Positions 1 to 9,568 of a stretch of 64,000 bases of DNA are shown here, in pieces; the stretch's first letter is position 1, and each line of letters opens with the position of its first letter. A model generated the notes under the pieces. The model was given only the letters and a program-made list of their open reading frames with translations, did not search any database and was not told the DNA's origin. This DNA is from Vulcanisaeta sp. JCM 16159. GTDB lineage: Archaea > Thermoproteota > Thermoprotei > Thermoproteales > Thermocladiaceae. The translations under genes were made by a program, and so were the position numbers. Where the stretch lies: NCBI RefSeq assembly GCF_001316265.1, contig NZ_BBDN01000001.1, positions 124,001-188,000 of the forward strand, in the 5' to 3' direction.

Positions 1-406
1 GTTGGCTCCAGGGCCGCGGCGGCCGCACTTGTGTATGGATCTGGCGCACACACAAGGGTTTCCAGACCGAGACCCTTCGCCCTACTAACGAGCCAGCCGA
101 GATCATTTAGAAGAAGCCTATTCTCGCTGTGGTTAAGGATTACCCCCGACGCCCCAGTCTCCTTAATGAACTCAAGCGGCACATGCCCTGTCCTAGCCCC
201 GGGCTCGACCGGGTCAGCGCCCTGGGCATAAACGGGTATTCCCACGTTCTCAGCCACAAGCCTAAGCTCAGTGATTGGTGGGGCTATCGCGATTGATACG
301 CCCAATTCCCTAGATACGGCCTCGGCCACTTTGGCCAGTTCGAGAGCCTTTTACCAAGTACCTCAGGGTACACCTTCATGTTTATGATAAGTATCGGTAA
401 CCTCAT
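1..406 (-). CDS. tpiA: Triosephosphate isomerase (partial, frameshifted)
   Basis: Archaeal-type triosephosphate isomerase, which interconverts dihydroxyacetone phosphate and glyceraldehyde 3-phosphate in glycolysis and gluconeogenesis. The minus strand reads from an ATG at 406 into a first barrel strand with IINMKVYPE, which carries the substrate-binding Asn and the catalytic Lys. Further on come IAIAPP and [10 protein letters not shown], whose His is the catalytic histidine. The C-terminal part, including the catalytic Glu, lies beyond the left edge. A one-base deletion near 346-349 splits the frame: restoring a third G in the run turns the reading into [11 protein letters not shown], the expected helix. 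The short compact start fits the roughly 225-residue archaeal enzymes. Family assignment is firm; the frameshift is most likely a sequencing error. Confidence 0.85.
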
Positions 407-907
407 ACGCGCAATAAGCAGGACTAATGCTTATTAAATTACTAGGGTTTAATGGGAATAATTATTACAATACCCACTAGACAATCCTTAACTGCATATT
501 TGATGTGCCAATTATTACCAGTGTTGAGTATAGTAGGTGCTTGCTGTGGTCAGTGGTACGAATAACCCGGTAAGTGGCGTAGATAAGTTATGATTACATG
601 AAATATTAAATCATCCCTGATTTTGTCGTAACTGTCTTAAATGGCATTACATAGCTTAATTGAGGCCCGCATTAACCGTTATCATTATAATGAGAGTCAC
701 TGTGATAACGGCAATTATTGAGATAATCATTATCAAATGCCTCGTTCTTAATTCCATAGACATTAGTTATTATTTCCTATAGAGCTTTTAAGTCCAGTTA
801 CTTCATTTTAATAAATATGAATTAAGAATGTAAATTACTTTTAACATTTATTAATGCATAATGTCGAGAAATTCCCATTGAGATTCCGAGCTCCTTATTC
901 GTAACTC
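407..907. other. AT-rich intergenic region without a gene
   Basis: About 500 bases between the starts/ends of two minus-strand genes. Only very short open frames are present, such as a 31-codon one from 690, with no recognisable product. No tRNA, CRISPR or C/D-box pattern was found. It contains a 9-bp inverted repeat (676-711) and a small palindrome GATAATCATTATC (722-734). The part nearest 406 should hold the tpiA promoter, but I cannot point to a convincing box A. Confidence 0.5.
676..711. repeat. 9-bp inverted repeat in intergenic region
   Basis: CCGTTATCA at 676-684 is matched by its exact reverse complement TGATAACGG at 703-711, with an 18-base spacer. It could form a hairpin or be a protein-binding site. 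It lies about 270 bases upstream of the tpiA start and about 200 bases past the 3' end of the phosphoesterase gene, so no target is obvious. Confidence 0.4.
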
Positions 908-1762
908 TTATAGCCAATCAATGTCATAACCCCCCTCGCCAATGTCCTCCCTTATCCTGGCAAGTATATCCATTGTGCCGAGGTACGTCATGTCAGTCAG
1001 GTAAACCTCAATGTTACCTAGTATCTCCCAGGTGCGTGCATAGTGGAGTATGGTTTCAACCTCTACTAGATCCTTTGGGAATATCTCGAACACATCCATA
1101 CCCACGGTCAGTGGGTTAAATGTGGGTAGTACTATTATGTTCATGGGCCCCGTGGCGCCTATTTCGGCATTATACATGTTCTTACCGAAAACGGACTTAT
1201 CGACACGTACCTTAACAATGACTGGCGCCCTCATTACGTAACCGGTCACGTCCTGTATGAATATGGCTGGGTGGGTGTGCCCCATTATTATTACATCGGC
1301 ATTCATGAAATCCTCAATTCTAGGCTTTGAATTTCCATGGAGTAATAGGAGGTTTTTACCATCTTTACTCTTTATTATGAAGCCCCTGGAGTCTATGAGG
1401 TATACATTGGGCTTTGCATCACTACTGAGTATTAGGTCTAGGTTACCATCATGGTTACCCTTAACCAGAACCACCTTATTGAATTTACCACTAATCCTAT
1501 CTAGGAATTCTCTAACCTCCCTGACGCTCTCGACTATGCTCGCTATCTCATGCTTAACATCACCGAGTATTGCCAGCGAGGTCGCCCCGGTCCTCTCGGC
1601 GAAGTCCAGGACTAGCTGTGCTATCCTGGCTGATTGGCTAGGTATCCTAACACCCTTCTTACCAAGTTCAACCTCCAGGCCGACGTGAGTATCGGCAATA
1701 AGTAGCCACCTCTCACCATCATCAGAATCCACGGTAATGCCTCGAAACTCCTCAACGGACAC
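908..1762 (-). CDS. Archaeal metallophosphoesterase (ICC-like, COG1407)
   Basis: Calcineurin-like metallophosphoesterase of 284 residues. All five metal-site blocks of the superfamily are visible in order: DTH (about residue 24), GDVKHE (about 66), GNHD (about 102), LLLLHG (about 138) and GHTHP (about 161). COG1407 members are predicted phosphohydrolases, often near DNA repair genes, but the substrate is not known. The frame is intact and the length is normal for the group. It lies about 50 bases downstream of the ParA-like ATPase on the same strand, so the two may be cotranscribed. Family assignment is secure; substrate is unknown. Confidence 0.85.
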   Translation of the reverse strand: MSVEEFRGITVDSDDGERWLLIADTHVGLEVELGKKGVRIPSQSARIAQLVLDFAERTGATSLAILGDVKHEIASIVESVREVREFLDRISGKFNKVVLVKGNHDGNLDLILSSDAKPNVYLIDSRGFIIKSKDGKNLLLLHGNSKPRIEDFMNADVIIMGHTHPAIFIQDVTGYVMRAPVIVKVRVDKSVFGKNMYNAEIGATGPMNIIVLPTFNPLTVGMDVFEIFPKDLVEVETILHYARTWEILGNIEVYLTDMTYLGTMDILARIREDIGEGGYDIDWL

Positions 1763-1813
1763 CGCATTAATGACTAGTAATTAATGCCTTAAAACCATTT
1801 TGCGTAACATCTA

Positions 1814-2535
1814 CTAACTTAGTATCTCCCTAATTACGTATGACAAAGCCTCTTTGACACCAGCACCATACTGACTAACACCATCATGAACCCACCTAAT
1901 TACCCAGGGATCATAATGAACCACGCTGGGCTCCAAACCAACGAGCTTACCAACGGCGGCAACCCACTGCTTACCCAGGGACTCCCTAAACATATTAATC
2001 ACGGGTCGACCAACATTAATCGAAAGCCTCTTAACAAAATGTACCAGATTCCTCAGGGCAACCACTGAGCCAAGGTCCTGAATACCCACTGGATAAACAA
2101 TATCGCACTCGCTTAATGCCTCATTTAGCACGTTATCTAGGCTTGGCTCAAATGATGGGAAATCAATAACCACGTGATCAACCCCAACCCTATCAATCAA
2201 ATACTTAATCAAGGAGTCCAACCTCTCCTTAAAATTCCCGTACTCACTAATAAGCGCTAAATCCCCATATCCCGAAGGCACTAGGTAAACAGTCCATGCT
2301 CTGTTGGAACTACGTGGATGACCTCATTAACCTTAGATGCACTGATTACGTAGGTAGCCAGGGTATGCCTCGGTATATTACCAAGTAGGTTGAGGGACGT
2401 GCTTGGATTACCCATGGCTAAGTCAATAATGGCTAGCCTAATGCCGAGTGCAGGTGCGGCCCTAGCCGTCAGTATTGCCAGCGTGCTCTTACCAACACCA
2501 CCCTTCTGGCCTGAGGCAATGCACTTAATACTCAC
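1814..2535 (-). CDS. ParA/MinD-family ATPase (frameshifted)
   Basis: SIMIBI-class P-loop ATPase. The N-terminal half carries the deviant Walker A motif QKGGVGKST close to the start and a Walker A' region LAIIDLAMGNPS. The second half has VVIDFPS, a Walker B-like strand. The two halves are in different frames, joined near 2281-2290 (HGLFT then VPSGYGDLAL), so one base is missing there. I chose the GTG at 2535 because it places the P-loop about ten residues from the N-terminus, as in MinD/ParA proteins; an in-frame start exists at 2556. At about 240 residues it is a normal size. The role could be partitioning, positioning or cofactor assembly; the sequence does not decide. Confidence 0.75.
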
Positions 2536-2589
2536 GTCAATATAGTAACACCTCAATTAATAAGGCACTAACGTTATTACGAACAAACA

Positions 2590-2597
2590 TTTTTTAA
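2590..2597 (+). promoter_or_regulatory. Box A of the PaREP1-family gene
   Basis: A T-rich TTTTTTAA element ends about 23 bases before the GTG at 2620, the spacing expected for a leaderless archaeal transcript. It supports choosing the GTG start. Confidence 0.45.
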
Positions 2598-2619
2598 CTC
2601 TGCATCAACAATATAAATC

Positions 2620-3092
2620 GTGGAAATACCAAAGCTAATAATCGACGAGGCAGAGAGAAAGGGAATAGACATAGTGGACTTAATAGCCAAGGCACTATCA
2701 CTTGATCCATCAACAAGTAAAGCCCACCTTGAGCTTGCCGAAAAATTCCTAAATGAGGATAGGGAACTCATTGATAGGGATCCCGTGCAGTCCAGCGAGA
2801 AGCTCTACAAGGCTGCTAAGGAGGCCATTAAGCGATAGCCATAACCCTAGGCCTAGATGAGGCGAAGAAGGCCTCCGAGATTGGTAGATGTACGGCACAA
2901 CTATTATTTGATGCAGTGGATAATATTGCCAATAGGCTTGGCAGGAGAGAGGTTAGGTGGTGGGGACGAACTTGGTTTTTGCATGTTGAGGGATTTCATG
3001 AGGCAAGGTTAAGGCCTGACCAAGTCAGGAGAGACCTACCCGATATTGAGACTCTCGTGAACCTTGCAAGAAGCATTTCGGGAACTAGTTAA
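2620..3092 (+). CDS. PaREP1-family protein (frameshifted)
   Basis: Member of the PaREP1 family, a small helical family expanded in Pyrobaculum and other Thermoproteales; its function is unknown and a HEPN-like fold has been suggested. The first 72 codons include the typical stretch SKAHLELAEKFL and DPVQSSEKLYKAAKEA. The frame then stops at a TAG. A missing G near 2832-2836 restores AITLGLDEAKKASEIGRC and a tryptophan-rich C-terminal half that ends at the TAA at 3090-3092. Repaired length is about 158 residues, usual for the family. The start is a GTG with a box A at leaderless distance. Confidence 0.75.
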
Positions 3093-3132
3093 TGGGAAAC
3101 ATTTAATTATTGTTCATACTTTACTTTAGTAT

Positions 3133-3522
3133 ATGAGTAGTCAAGAGTTTAATTGCGGTAATGCCGTAATGAGTAGGAGGTTTATGATTGTTTACCTAGT
3201 CATTGCTGTGTTCTTTTTAATTACGTGGATAATCAACACGTCTAATTTCATAGGGTTGGTGGCCTTTTTAGTATTCCTAGTGTTTTCCTTCGTTACTGTT
3301 AAGCCGCCGAGGATACCAAGTGCTGAGGAGCGTAAATGGAGTATCATATTTAGTGTACTTATGGTTCTATTTTTCATAGTTTACTTACCACTATCTATCT
3401 ATATGGCCGTTAGGCAGCCGGTCATTGGCCCAACGCTTATACTTACATTCCCATTAGCGATCTCAGTGTTGTTTCTTGGCTTAATAATCGCCTCGTACAT
3501 TAAATATGGTATTTGCCATTAA
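3133..3522 (+). CDS. Small four-helix membrane protein, unknown
   Basis: Protein of 129 residues with four predicted membrane segments, at about residues 16-33, 38-54, 68-88 and 97-121. A short basic loop (PPRIPSAEERK) lies between segments two and three. There are cysteines near both ends (C8, C128). No catalytic motif is visible and I do not recognise the family. It starts with ATG about 40 bases after the PaREP1-family gene, on the same strand. Confidence 0.6.
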   Translation: MSSQEFNCGNAVMSRRFMIVYLVIAVFFLITWIINTSNFIGLVAFLVFLVFSFVTVKPPRIPSAEERKWSIIFSVLMVLFFIVYLPLSIYMAVRQPVIGPTLILTFPLAISVLFLGLIIASYIKYGICH

Positions 3523-3568
3523 ATTACATGGTCGTAAATTATTTTAGCCCTTGATAAGTTAATTTTCT

Positions 3569-5023
3569 GTGAATAAATATAGCTATAGGATTAGGATTAG
3601 GGGTAAGTACGCAACTGCAATTAGTAAGTTAGTGCTTGATCTCGGTTATACCATTGTGCAGGCCTCTGACGTGATAATCAGTAGGTTTGGTATTAATGTT
3701 GATAATTCCGCGCCCGACGTTACGATTAAGGACTCTGAGAGAGTTCCTGGGGCATTAACGATAATGGGCAAGTGCGGTGTGGTTAATGATGTTGTCAATA
3801 ACCTACTCAGGGTTACTGAGGAGGAGGCGTTGGTCTGGAGGTCTGTCGTTCCTCTTCATAGGGTCGTCATGGGTGTCGTCAATGTTGTTGACGGTAATTA
3901 TTTCGTTGATGTTGGTAATGGCGTTAGGGCCGTACTTAAGGCGCCGGGCGGCGCGTATAATGATGGTGATGTGATCCCTGTCGTCATTAGTAGGACTAGG
4001 GTTTACCCAGGCGATGAGTTGGTGGCTGTGCCTGGCGTTAGGGTTGATACTGAGTACGTCTCCATAGTGCCGGGCAGCGGTACGGTGTTATTTAGCAGGC
4101 ATATTAAGGATTATGAGGTTAGGCAGGCACTGCTTAAGGTTGGTCTTAAGTACGTTGGTAGGCTGAGTGGTTATAGCATTAAGTGGAGGAGTAGTGCTCA
4201 ATTTCTGGATGAGGATGAGGCCATTAAGGAAATTGAGAGAGCGTTAAATACGCTTAATGAGGTTGAGTCGGTTAGTAAGTCATCGGCTCCTTACACGGTG
4301 CTCCAGGATGGTGAGTGCATTGTTGAGGTTATGCTTAATGGCAGGGCTAAGCTCCTTCTTGATAATGTCAGAAATAACGTCATACCAACAATAATTGGTC
4401 ATCACACGTATAAGACCTTAAGGAGGAATACCGCGTTGTTAGACATCGTTGAGGCATTACTTGGTCGTTGTAACGATAGGGCTGGGTTTAGTGCTGAGTT
4501 CATGAGGCAGTTAATGGGTAGGAGGTATAGGATCGGCATTATCCATATAAGGCCTAATGGTGAAGTACTTAGGCTGGGTACTGCCGATGTGATTAAGCTC
4601 GAACCTGACGATATAGTACTCCTACGTAGATTAAGGGGTGGTGGTTATCTCGATGGTCTTGGTCTTCCTAAGGAGGAGGGTGATTTGGCAATCACCTGTA
4701 CATCATTGGGTAGTGAGTACTTAACCCATGTGTATGTTGATGGCTCCTGGAGACCTAAGGGTATATATATTAACGTTAATACGCCCGTTGAGTTCACAGG
4801 CGCCAACATACTTTATATCGACCTGGCAGTAGATGTAGTTAAGAGGTGGGACTCCAATGAGGCTAATGTAATTGATTATGATGAATATAAAACATATATC
4901 AGCATGGGCATCGTAACAAGCAAGTTACGTGATAGGGTTGAGCAATTAATAAATAATTTAATTATCAACTCGCATAAACTTGGCGAGAATTGTCTATCTA
5001 AGGCTGAGGAATATTACCGTTGA
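3569..5023 (+). CDS. Ribonuclease/RNA-binding protein FAU-1
   Basis: Intact protein of 484 residues matching FAU-1, an archaeal protein that binds AU-rich RNA and has been linked to rRNA processing. The N-terminal part holds an S1-like beta-rich region (GVVNVVDGNYFVDVGNG, about residues 92-108). The C-terminal part is a DUF402-type domain with the characteristic HHTYK motif near residue 277. The length is usual for the family. The start is GTG. The stop at 5021-5023 abuts the 3' end of the convergent aIF6 gene, with no space for a separate terminator. Confidence 0.8.
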   Translation: MNKYSYRIRIRGKYATAISKLVLDLGYTIVQASDVIISRFGINVDNSAPDVTIKDSERVPGALTIMGKCGVVNDVVNNLLRVTEEEALVWRSVVPLHRVVMGVVNVVDGNYFVDVGNGVRAVLKAPGGAYNDGDVIPVVISRTRVYPGDELVAVPGVRVDTEYVSIVPGSGTVLFSRHIKDYEVRQALLKVGLKYVGRLSGYSIKWRSSAQFLDEDEAIKEIERALNTLNEVESVSKSSAPYTVLQDGECIVEVMLNGRAKLLLDNVRNNVIPTIIGHHTYKTLRRNTALLDIVEALLGRCNDRAGFSAEFMRQLMGRRYRIGIIHIRPNGEVLRLGTADVIKLEPDDIVLLRRLRGGGYLDGLGLPKEEGDLAITCTSLGSEYLTHVYVDGSWRPKGIYINVNTPVEFTGANILYIDLAVDVVKRWDSNEANVIDYDEYKTYISMGIVTSKLRDRVEQLINNLIINSHKLGENCLSKAEEYYR

Positions 5024-5683
5024 TTAGGAACCACTGAATACCTGCATTATCCTCACTATCTCGAATCCTGTTGTGTCGCTACCAACTAAGCCACCATTGT
5101 CATTAACGACCAGTCCACCCCTGAGGAAGCTCCTACCCCTATTGACTGTGCCAACATTAACTGGTAAGCCAAAGTACTCCTTAACCTTCTTTACATCCTC
5201 ATCCTTAGCCTCGGGACTTAGTAAGACGCCTTTATCATTAGCTACCGCAATCGAGCCCACCAGGTAAGTGCCGCAAACCTCATCAACTATGACTTCAGTA
5301 CCCAATGTATCCCTTATCAACCCTACGTATTCCTTCTCAATTATTGGCGACACAATCGTCTTCTTATTATTCGTAAGTACTAGGTTGGCGATGGCTGTGT
5401 ATCTCGTGCGTATTATTGACACGTTAAGGCCATTCTTTTTCAATTCGTTTATCTCATCCTCCGTGACTATGCTCGGCACCAATACACCATTGTCATTACC
5501 AACCATGAAAATCCCTATTAATGGTGATTTTGCAAGCGATGCCTTAATCACGTTCGTGTTGAGGATATCCCTTATTGAATTAACGACCTTGTCAGGGACG
5601 TCCATCGGCACTATCGTCAGGGCATTATTTGTGAATATATAAACACCTATTGTTGATGTCCCATAAATACTTAATGGCGCCAC
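5024..5683 (-). CDS. Translation initiation factor aIF6
   Basis: Intact 219-residue archaeal IF6, the anti-association factor that binds the 50S subunit and blocks premature joining with 30S. The repeated pentein modules are recognisable from recurring stretches such as GVLVPSIVTEDE, TIVSPII, GVLLSPEAKDED and GGLVGSDTTGFE. Length and layout match the archaeal family. It is convergent with the FAU-1 gene. Unlike many archaea, no rpl31e or rpl18a gene is visible beside it here. Confidence 0.95.
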   Translation of the reverse strand: MAPLSIYGTSTIGVYIFTNNALTIVPMDVPDKVVNSIRDILNTNVIKASLAKSPLIGIFMVGNDNGVLVPSIVTEDEINELKKNGLNVSIIRTRYTAIANLVLTNNKKTIVSPIIEKEYVGLIRDTLGTEVIVDEVCGTYLVGSIAVANDKGVLLSPEAKDEDVKKVKEYFGLPVNVGTVNRGRSFLRGGLVVNDNGGLVGSDTTGFEIVRIMQVFSGS

Positions 5684-5766
5684 CTCAAACCTGCGCTACT
5701 CATTTCCCTCGACCCAAACAACTTAGCAACTATTTAAATAATTACCATGGGTTGTATGGTACGGCC

Positions 5767-6045
5767 TCATTCCAGGAAGCCAGATATGCGTATTCCCACT
5801 ATGAGTAACGCTATTAATAATGCAACGGCTATATAATTAATCCTGCTCATCCTGATATCCCTATAGTACGTCCTCCTCCTATAAGCTAAACACCTTTATG
5901 TCAGCGAGCTTCCTCTCCTTAACATTGCTTAGTAATGGATATAGTGCCATGACTACTATGAACATTATTGCCAATATCTGCTAAATCGTTATTGCGGCGT
6001 CTGTGGTAACTATTATTGGGAGCAATATCTTCGTCCTGGGTCCAT
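5767..6045 (-). pseudogene. Broken small membrane protein gene
   Basis: No long frame exists in the 370 bases between aIF6 and the radical SAM gene. The minus strand nevertheless reads as pieces of one small membrane protein: an ATG at 6045 with MDPG, then a shift to TKILLPIIVTTDAAITI, an in-frame TAG, then ILAIMFIVVMALYPLL. After another shift comes a basic loop (AYRRRTYYRDIRM) and a last hydrophobic helix (YIAVALLIALLIVGI) ending at the TGA at 5767. About 90 residues with two or three membrane segments. At least three lesions would be needed, more than in neighbouring genes, so real decay is possible. Family unknown. Confidence 0.35.
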
Positions 6046-6053
6046 CTTATGGG

Positions 6054-7604
6054 TTAAGCGGGAAGGCTTATATTAACCTCATTGACGTACTTGAGCATCA
6101 ATGACTTGAGGTTTTCCTCATCAGCACCTGGAATTCTTATGTGGCTCCAGGGCAATTCGCCGTTAAGTGACTTCCATGAATATACGTACTTATTAAGTAA
6201 GTCCTCATACTTCCTAAGCAGTCTTCTCCAGGAGCCTCTATCGAGCCCTGTTAATGAAGCCTCAAATATTAAGTTACCAATATCCCTATCGCCGAGCGAT
6301 AGTAGTGCCTGAACCTTTGCATCAAGTATGTTGTATGTCGAGAACTCCATGTACGTCTGTGCGTTTTTTTTAATTCCTTAATCCTGTCATTGATTATTTC
6401 ATCATTAGCCATTGGTAACCATTGTAATGGTGTATGTGGCTTGGGTATCCATGGATTAACAGAGAGTGAGTACTTAATGCCTAGTCTCTTAAGCCTTGAT
6501 AACAGGTTAATTACTGACTTCACATCGTCATCACCCTCACCCGGCAATCCCACCATGAAGTATAGCTTTAGGTGATCAATACCCACGCTAACTGCATCCA
6601 TGGCTACCCTAACAATGTCGTCATCCGAAAAACCCTTACCCAATGCCCTCCTCAGTCTCTCACTTGACTCTGGAGCTATCGTGAGGACTCTTTGACCGCC
6701 CCTTGCAATTAATCTAATGATATCCCTGTCTAATGAGTCAACACGTAAAGAGGGAACAGAAACATTAAGACCTAGCTCATCCACTAAAAAAACTCATCAA
6801 CTCCTTAAAACCTGGGTGATCAGTTACGGAAAGACCTATCAAGGATACCCCGTTAACCAGTCCTTCACCCTTACCTAAATCCCTAAGGACAAGTCCCTTA
6901 ATGGAATTAATGTCCGCAAACCTGACGGGCCTTCCAACAAAGCCCTCCATACAGAATAAGCAGCCTCTTGGGCAGCCCCTCATAACCTCAAGAATGGCTG
7001 GGTTACTAAATATGGACTTAACATTGCCGAGGCTTAGTTCAATTGCTGTATCATGGATGAGCTTTATTGAGTATGACAAGTCCCTTACAAATGCCTTGGT
7101 TACGTCATGCTTACCAAGTGATGGTACGTAAAATCCTGTTAGGTTTGCGTATTCCTCAACATTCTTACCATAATCTGGGTAATAATTAATGAGAGCTGGG
7201 ATTAGCATTTCAGCATCGCCGATAAGCACAATGTCGGCAAAGGGTGCCATGGGCTCTGGATTAGCCATTAGTGTTGGTCCACCCATTACAATTAATGGAT
7301 CATCTACGGTCCTTTGGGAGCTGTATGGATTTATCCCACTAATTCCCATCATCTTCAGTATCCGTGGATAATCAAGTTCGTAATGTACAGAGAATATTAC
7401 TATGTCGAAATCCCTAAGTGACTTGGTTGTGGATTTACCGTCATCACTCATGAATACGAAGTCTGAATACACATTGGAGTGCTCATTCAGTAGTCTCCTG
7501 ATTATGTGTATTGATAGTGATTGGAGGGCAACCCTGGAATTCGATGGGTATGCAATGGCTACCCTAATCATTCCCTTCCTGTAGGACTTACGGTAAGCGC
7601 TCAT
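6054..7604 (-). CDS. Radical SAM protein with B12-binding-like N-terminus (frameshifted twice)
   Basis: Radical SAM enzyme of about 515 residues. The N-terminal about 200 residues resemble the Rossmann-like domain that precedes the SAM barrel in B12-type family members. The iron-sulfur motif Cys-x3-Cys-x2-Cys is seen as RGCPRGCLFC at residues 211, 215 and 218. A downstream segment has TIAPESSERLRRALGKG and YFMVGLPGE, typical of the barrel. A helical C-terminal domain follows. The frame is lost at an A7 run (6786-6792) and again at a T8 run (6364-6371), both homopolymers. Archaeal relatives are annotated only as radical SAM proteins; the substrate is unknown. It follows the 226-residue gene by a few bases. 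Confidence 0.8.
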
Positions 7605-7608
7605 TGTG

Positions 7609-8289
7609 TTATAAAATTCCCTGGTATGGTTGTGATGGGCTAATCCTAACCCTAAGTATCACAAGCGGTTGATTAGAATCCCTTATTTCCATTATCTTCC
7701 TTAACAACCTTAGGCGTACACTCGTGACATTCGTCGATATTAGCTTCAATGCGCCGTCCTTCCCATACTCATTAATGAGCTCGCCAAACGTAGTCCTTAA
7801 TATGAAGTCTGAAACTACGTCAAGGCTGCAAACCTCATTCTGCCTTATTAACTCCACAATAATCTCCTTACGTAACCTATCAATTAGGTTCTTGGGTATG
7901 CTCTTAAGAATTTCATCAGCCTCAGTCTGAGGATTAGCGTTATTATCATTATTCATCTGCTCATTCTCACTAAAGACAAGCTTAACCCTCTGCCTCCACT
8001 TAATGACCCACCAATTAAACCACTCATCAACAATCCTCGCCACCTGCTCCTCATTCTTCAAAATTCTCTTACATAATTCGTATGATGCATCCTCATTACT
8101 TAAGTTAAGCAACCCAAACTTATGTAATAGGTAATATCTTAAATCCTGATAGGCATAGCTTGTTAGGAAATCCTGCTCATTGGAATCTAAATCCCAGGAT
8201 AGGGAATCTATCCGTTGTTGAATCATGGAAACTAGCTTACGCTCACCAAAGCCCTCCCTACAAGCTATGTCAATGTCTAAATATGCCAC
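7609..8289 (-). CDS. Hypothetical protein upstream of radical SAM gene
   Basis: Intact 226-residue soluble protein that I do not recognise. It is helical and charged, with an Asn-rich low-complexity linker (about residues 112-120) dividing it into two halves. The C-terminal half has a possible DNA- or protein-binding helical region (SVRLRLLRKIMEIR). It ends 5 bases before the radical SAM start, so the two are probably cotranscribed and may act together. The start is ATG. Confidence 0.55.
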   Translation of the reverse strand: MAYLDIDIACREGFGERKLVSMIQQRIDSLSWDLDSNEQDFLTSYAYQDLRYYLLHKFGLLNLSNEDASYELCKRILKNEEQVARIVDEWFNWWVIKWRQRVKLVFSENEQMNNDNNANPQTEADEILKSIPKNLIDRLRKEIIVELIRQNEVCSLDVVSDFILRTTFGELINEYGKDGALKLISTNVTSVRLRLLRKIMEIRDSNQPLVILRVRISPSQPYQGIL

Positions 8290-8347
8290 AAAACTCCCGT
8301 ATGCATATTATTTTATTTATTATTTAAACATTTGGTCCATGTTATGT

Positions 8348-9211
8348 TTAAATACGACTAAATAATTTATTTATATCCATAAAATCATGAAGAATTTTTG
8401 AAATAGCAAACGAACTAGATAACGAGCTATACCACCTACTTACTAAGTAATTAATTACGTATGAAACATCTTCACCACTCAAGAACCATGCTGGTTCCCG
8501 ATCGCCATAACTCACATTCAGCAGTAACAATCCGTAGGGCGGTGCAGGCGGTATCGGCCTTCTAATCCTCATCTCTATCAAGTCCCGTAATTCATCAATA
8601 GTCAATACATTAGAACCAACCATTCTAAGGGCGTTGACAATCTTCCTAATCATCTTATTCCTAAACCCACGACCAACGACGGTAAAAACCAAGTAATCAC
8701 CAAGCCTCTCAACGTTAACGCTATTTATCATTACCGTGGTCGGCACACCCCTCTCCCTAACCTGGAAATTAGACAGATCATGAACACCCACAAATAATTC
8801 CGCAGCCCTCCTAATTAAATCAACATCCTCATAGAGCCAGGGCATTACATAGACATAGGTCCTAGACACCGCAGCCCTTGCATGAAAATCATCACTAACC
8901 TCAGCCCAGGCCCATATCCTAACTCCATTCGGCAACCTAGAATTTAACATACCAGACGTTAACCTAATACCGTCGCCATACTTTACTGAGATTACGTTAC
9001 CGATGGCACTAACCCCTGGGTCAGTCCTTGAGGCCTTACTTAACTTAAAGTCCTTAATGAAGTACCTAATGGCCCTCCTCAGGTAGTACTCAATGGAGTT
9101 AGTACTGCCAGTAAATCCACTAAACAACGATCCATCATAAAACACCTTAAAGGCCATCGTCGGCATTGAATATACGTAATTACTACTAGTAGGGATTAAA
9201 AATAGTGCCAT
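8348..9211 (-). CDS. truA: tRNA pseudouridine synthase A
   Basis: TruA-family enzyme that isomerises uridines in the tRNA anticodon arm to pseudouridine. The catalytic Asp lies in SRTDPGVSA (about residue 64), preceded by the conserved FYDGSLFSGF. A later strand, GRGFRNKMIRKI (about residues 176-187), matches the RNA-binding side of the active site. The frame is intact, 287 residues. In-frame ATGs at 9166 and 9157 would remove an unusual hydrophobic N-terminal tail and bring the protein to the usual start next to the first beta strand; one of them may be the true start. It lies 7 bases after the TusA gene. Confidence 0.88.
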   Translation of the reverse strand: MALFLIPTSSNYVYSMPTMAFKVFYDGSLFSGFTGSTNSIEYYLRRAIRYFIKDFKLSKASRTDPGVSAIGNVISVKYGDGIRLTSGMLNSRLPNGVRIWAWAEVSDDFHARAAVSRTYVYVMPWLYEDVDLIRRAAELFVGVHDLSNFQVRERGVPTTVMINSVNVERLGDYLVFTVVGRGFRNKMIRKIVNALRMVGSNVLTIDELRDLIEMRIRRPIPPAPPYGLLLLNVSYGDREPAWFLSGEDVSYVINYLVSRWYSSLSSSFAISKILHDFMDINKLFSRI

Positions 9212-9218
9212 TATTAAG

Positions 9219-9467
9219 TTATTGGGTACCTTTAGGAGACTTAACGACGACTATCCTATAATTACCATCATCTAACTGCACGGCCTCCCTAATCTCCACA
9301 TTAAGGATCTTCAATATCCTTTGTATCATCATGAAGCATATGAAGTCGTCTGTTATTACCGTAAGTGTTGACCCTACCTCGGCCTTATCCACCGCATTGG
9401 CAACAATCGTAACTGGCGTTGGGCATCGAAGACCCCTAACATCAATAATACTACATATCAACCACAC
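9219..9467 (-). CDS. TusA/SirA-family sulfur carrier protein
   Basis: Small protein of 82 residues with the family signature RGLRCPTPV; its Cys is the persulfide-carrying residue in TusA-type sulfur transfer. The fold pattern (beta strand, CPxP helix, VITDDF strand, second helix, final strand) is complete. In crenarchaea such proteins work with DsrE-type proteins in sulfur trafficking and thiolation; a DsrE-family gene is present at 15767-16098. The start appears to be GTG. A T-rich box A lies about 20 bases upstream (near 9483-9492). Confidence 0.8.
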   Translation of the reverse strand: MWLICSIIDVRGLRCPTPVTIVANAVDKAEVGSTLTVITDDFICFMMIQRILKILNVEIREAVQLDDGNYRIVVVKSPKGTQ

Positions 9468-9568
9468 TTAATCAATGTCGTATTAAAATACCCATTACAT
9501 GTGCTAATTATTAATTGTGCTGATGGGTTTAAAAGGCGTAGATCATGCATAGTTGATCATCAAACTGA

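Noticed and set aside
31-231. Open frame of 66 codons on the plus strand
   Set aside because: It lies opposite the triosephosphate isomerase reading frame, which has clear family motifs; the plus-strand product is low-complexity and has no family.
690-785. 31-codon open frame with hydrophobic residues
   Set aside because: Too short and Ile-rich in an AT-rich region, as expected by chance; no supporting start signal.
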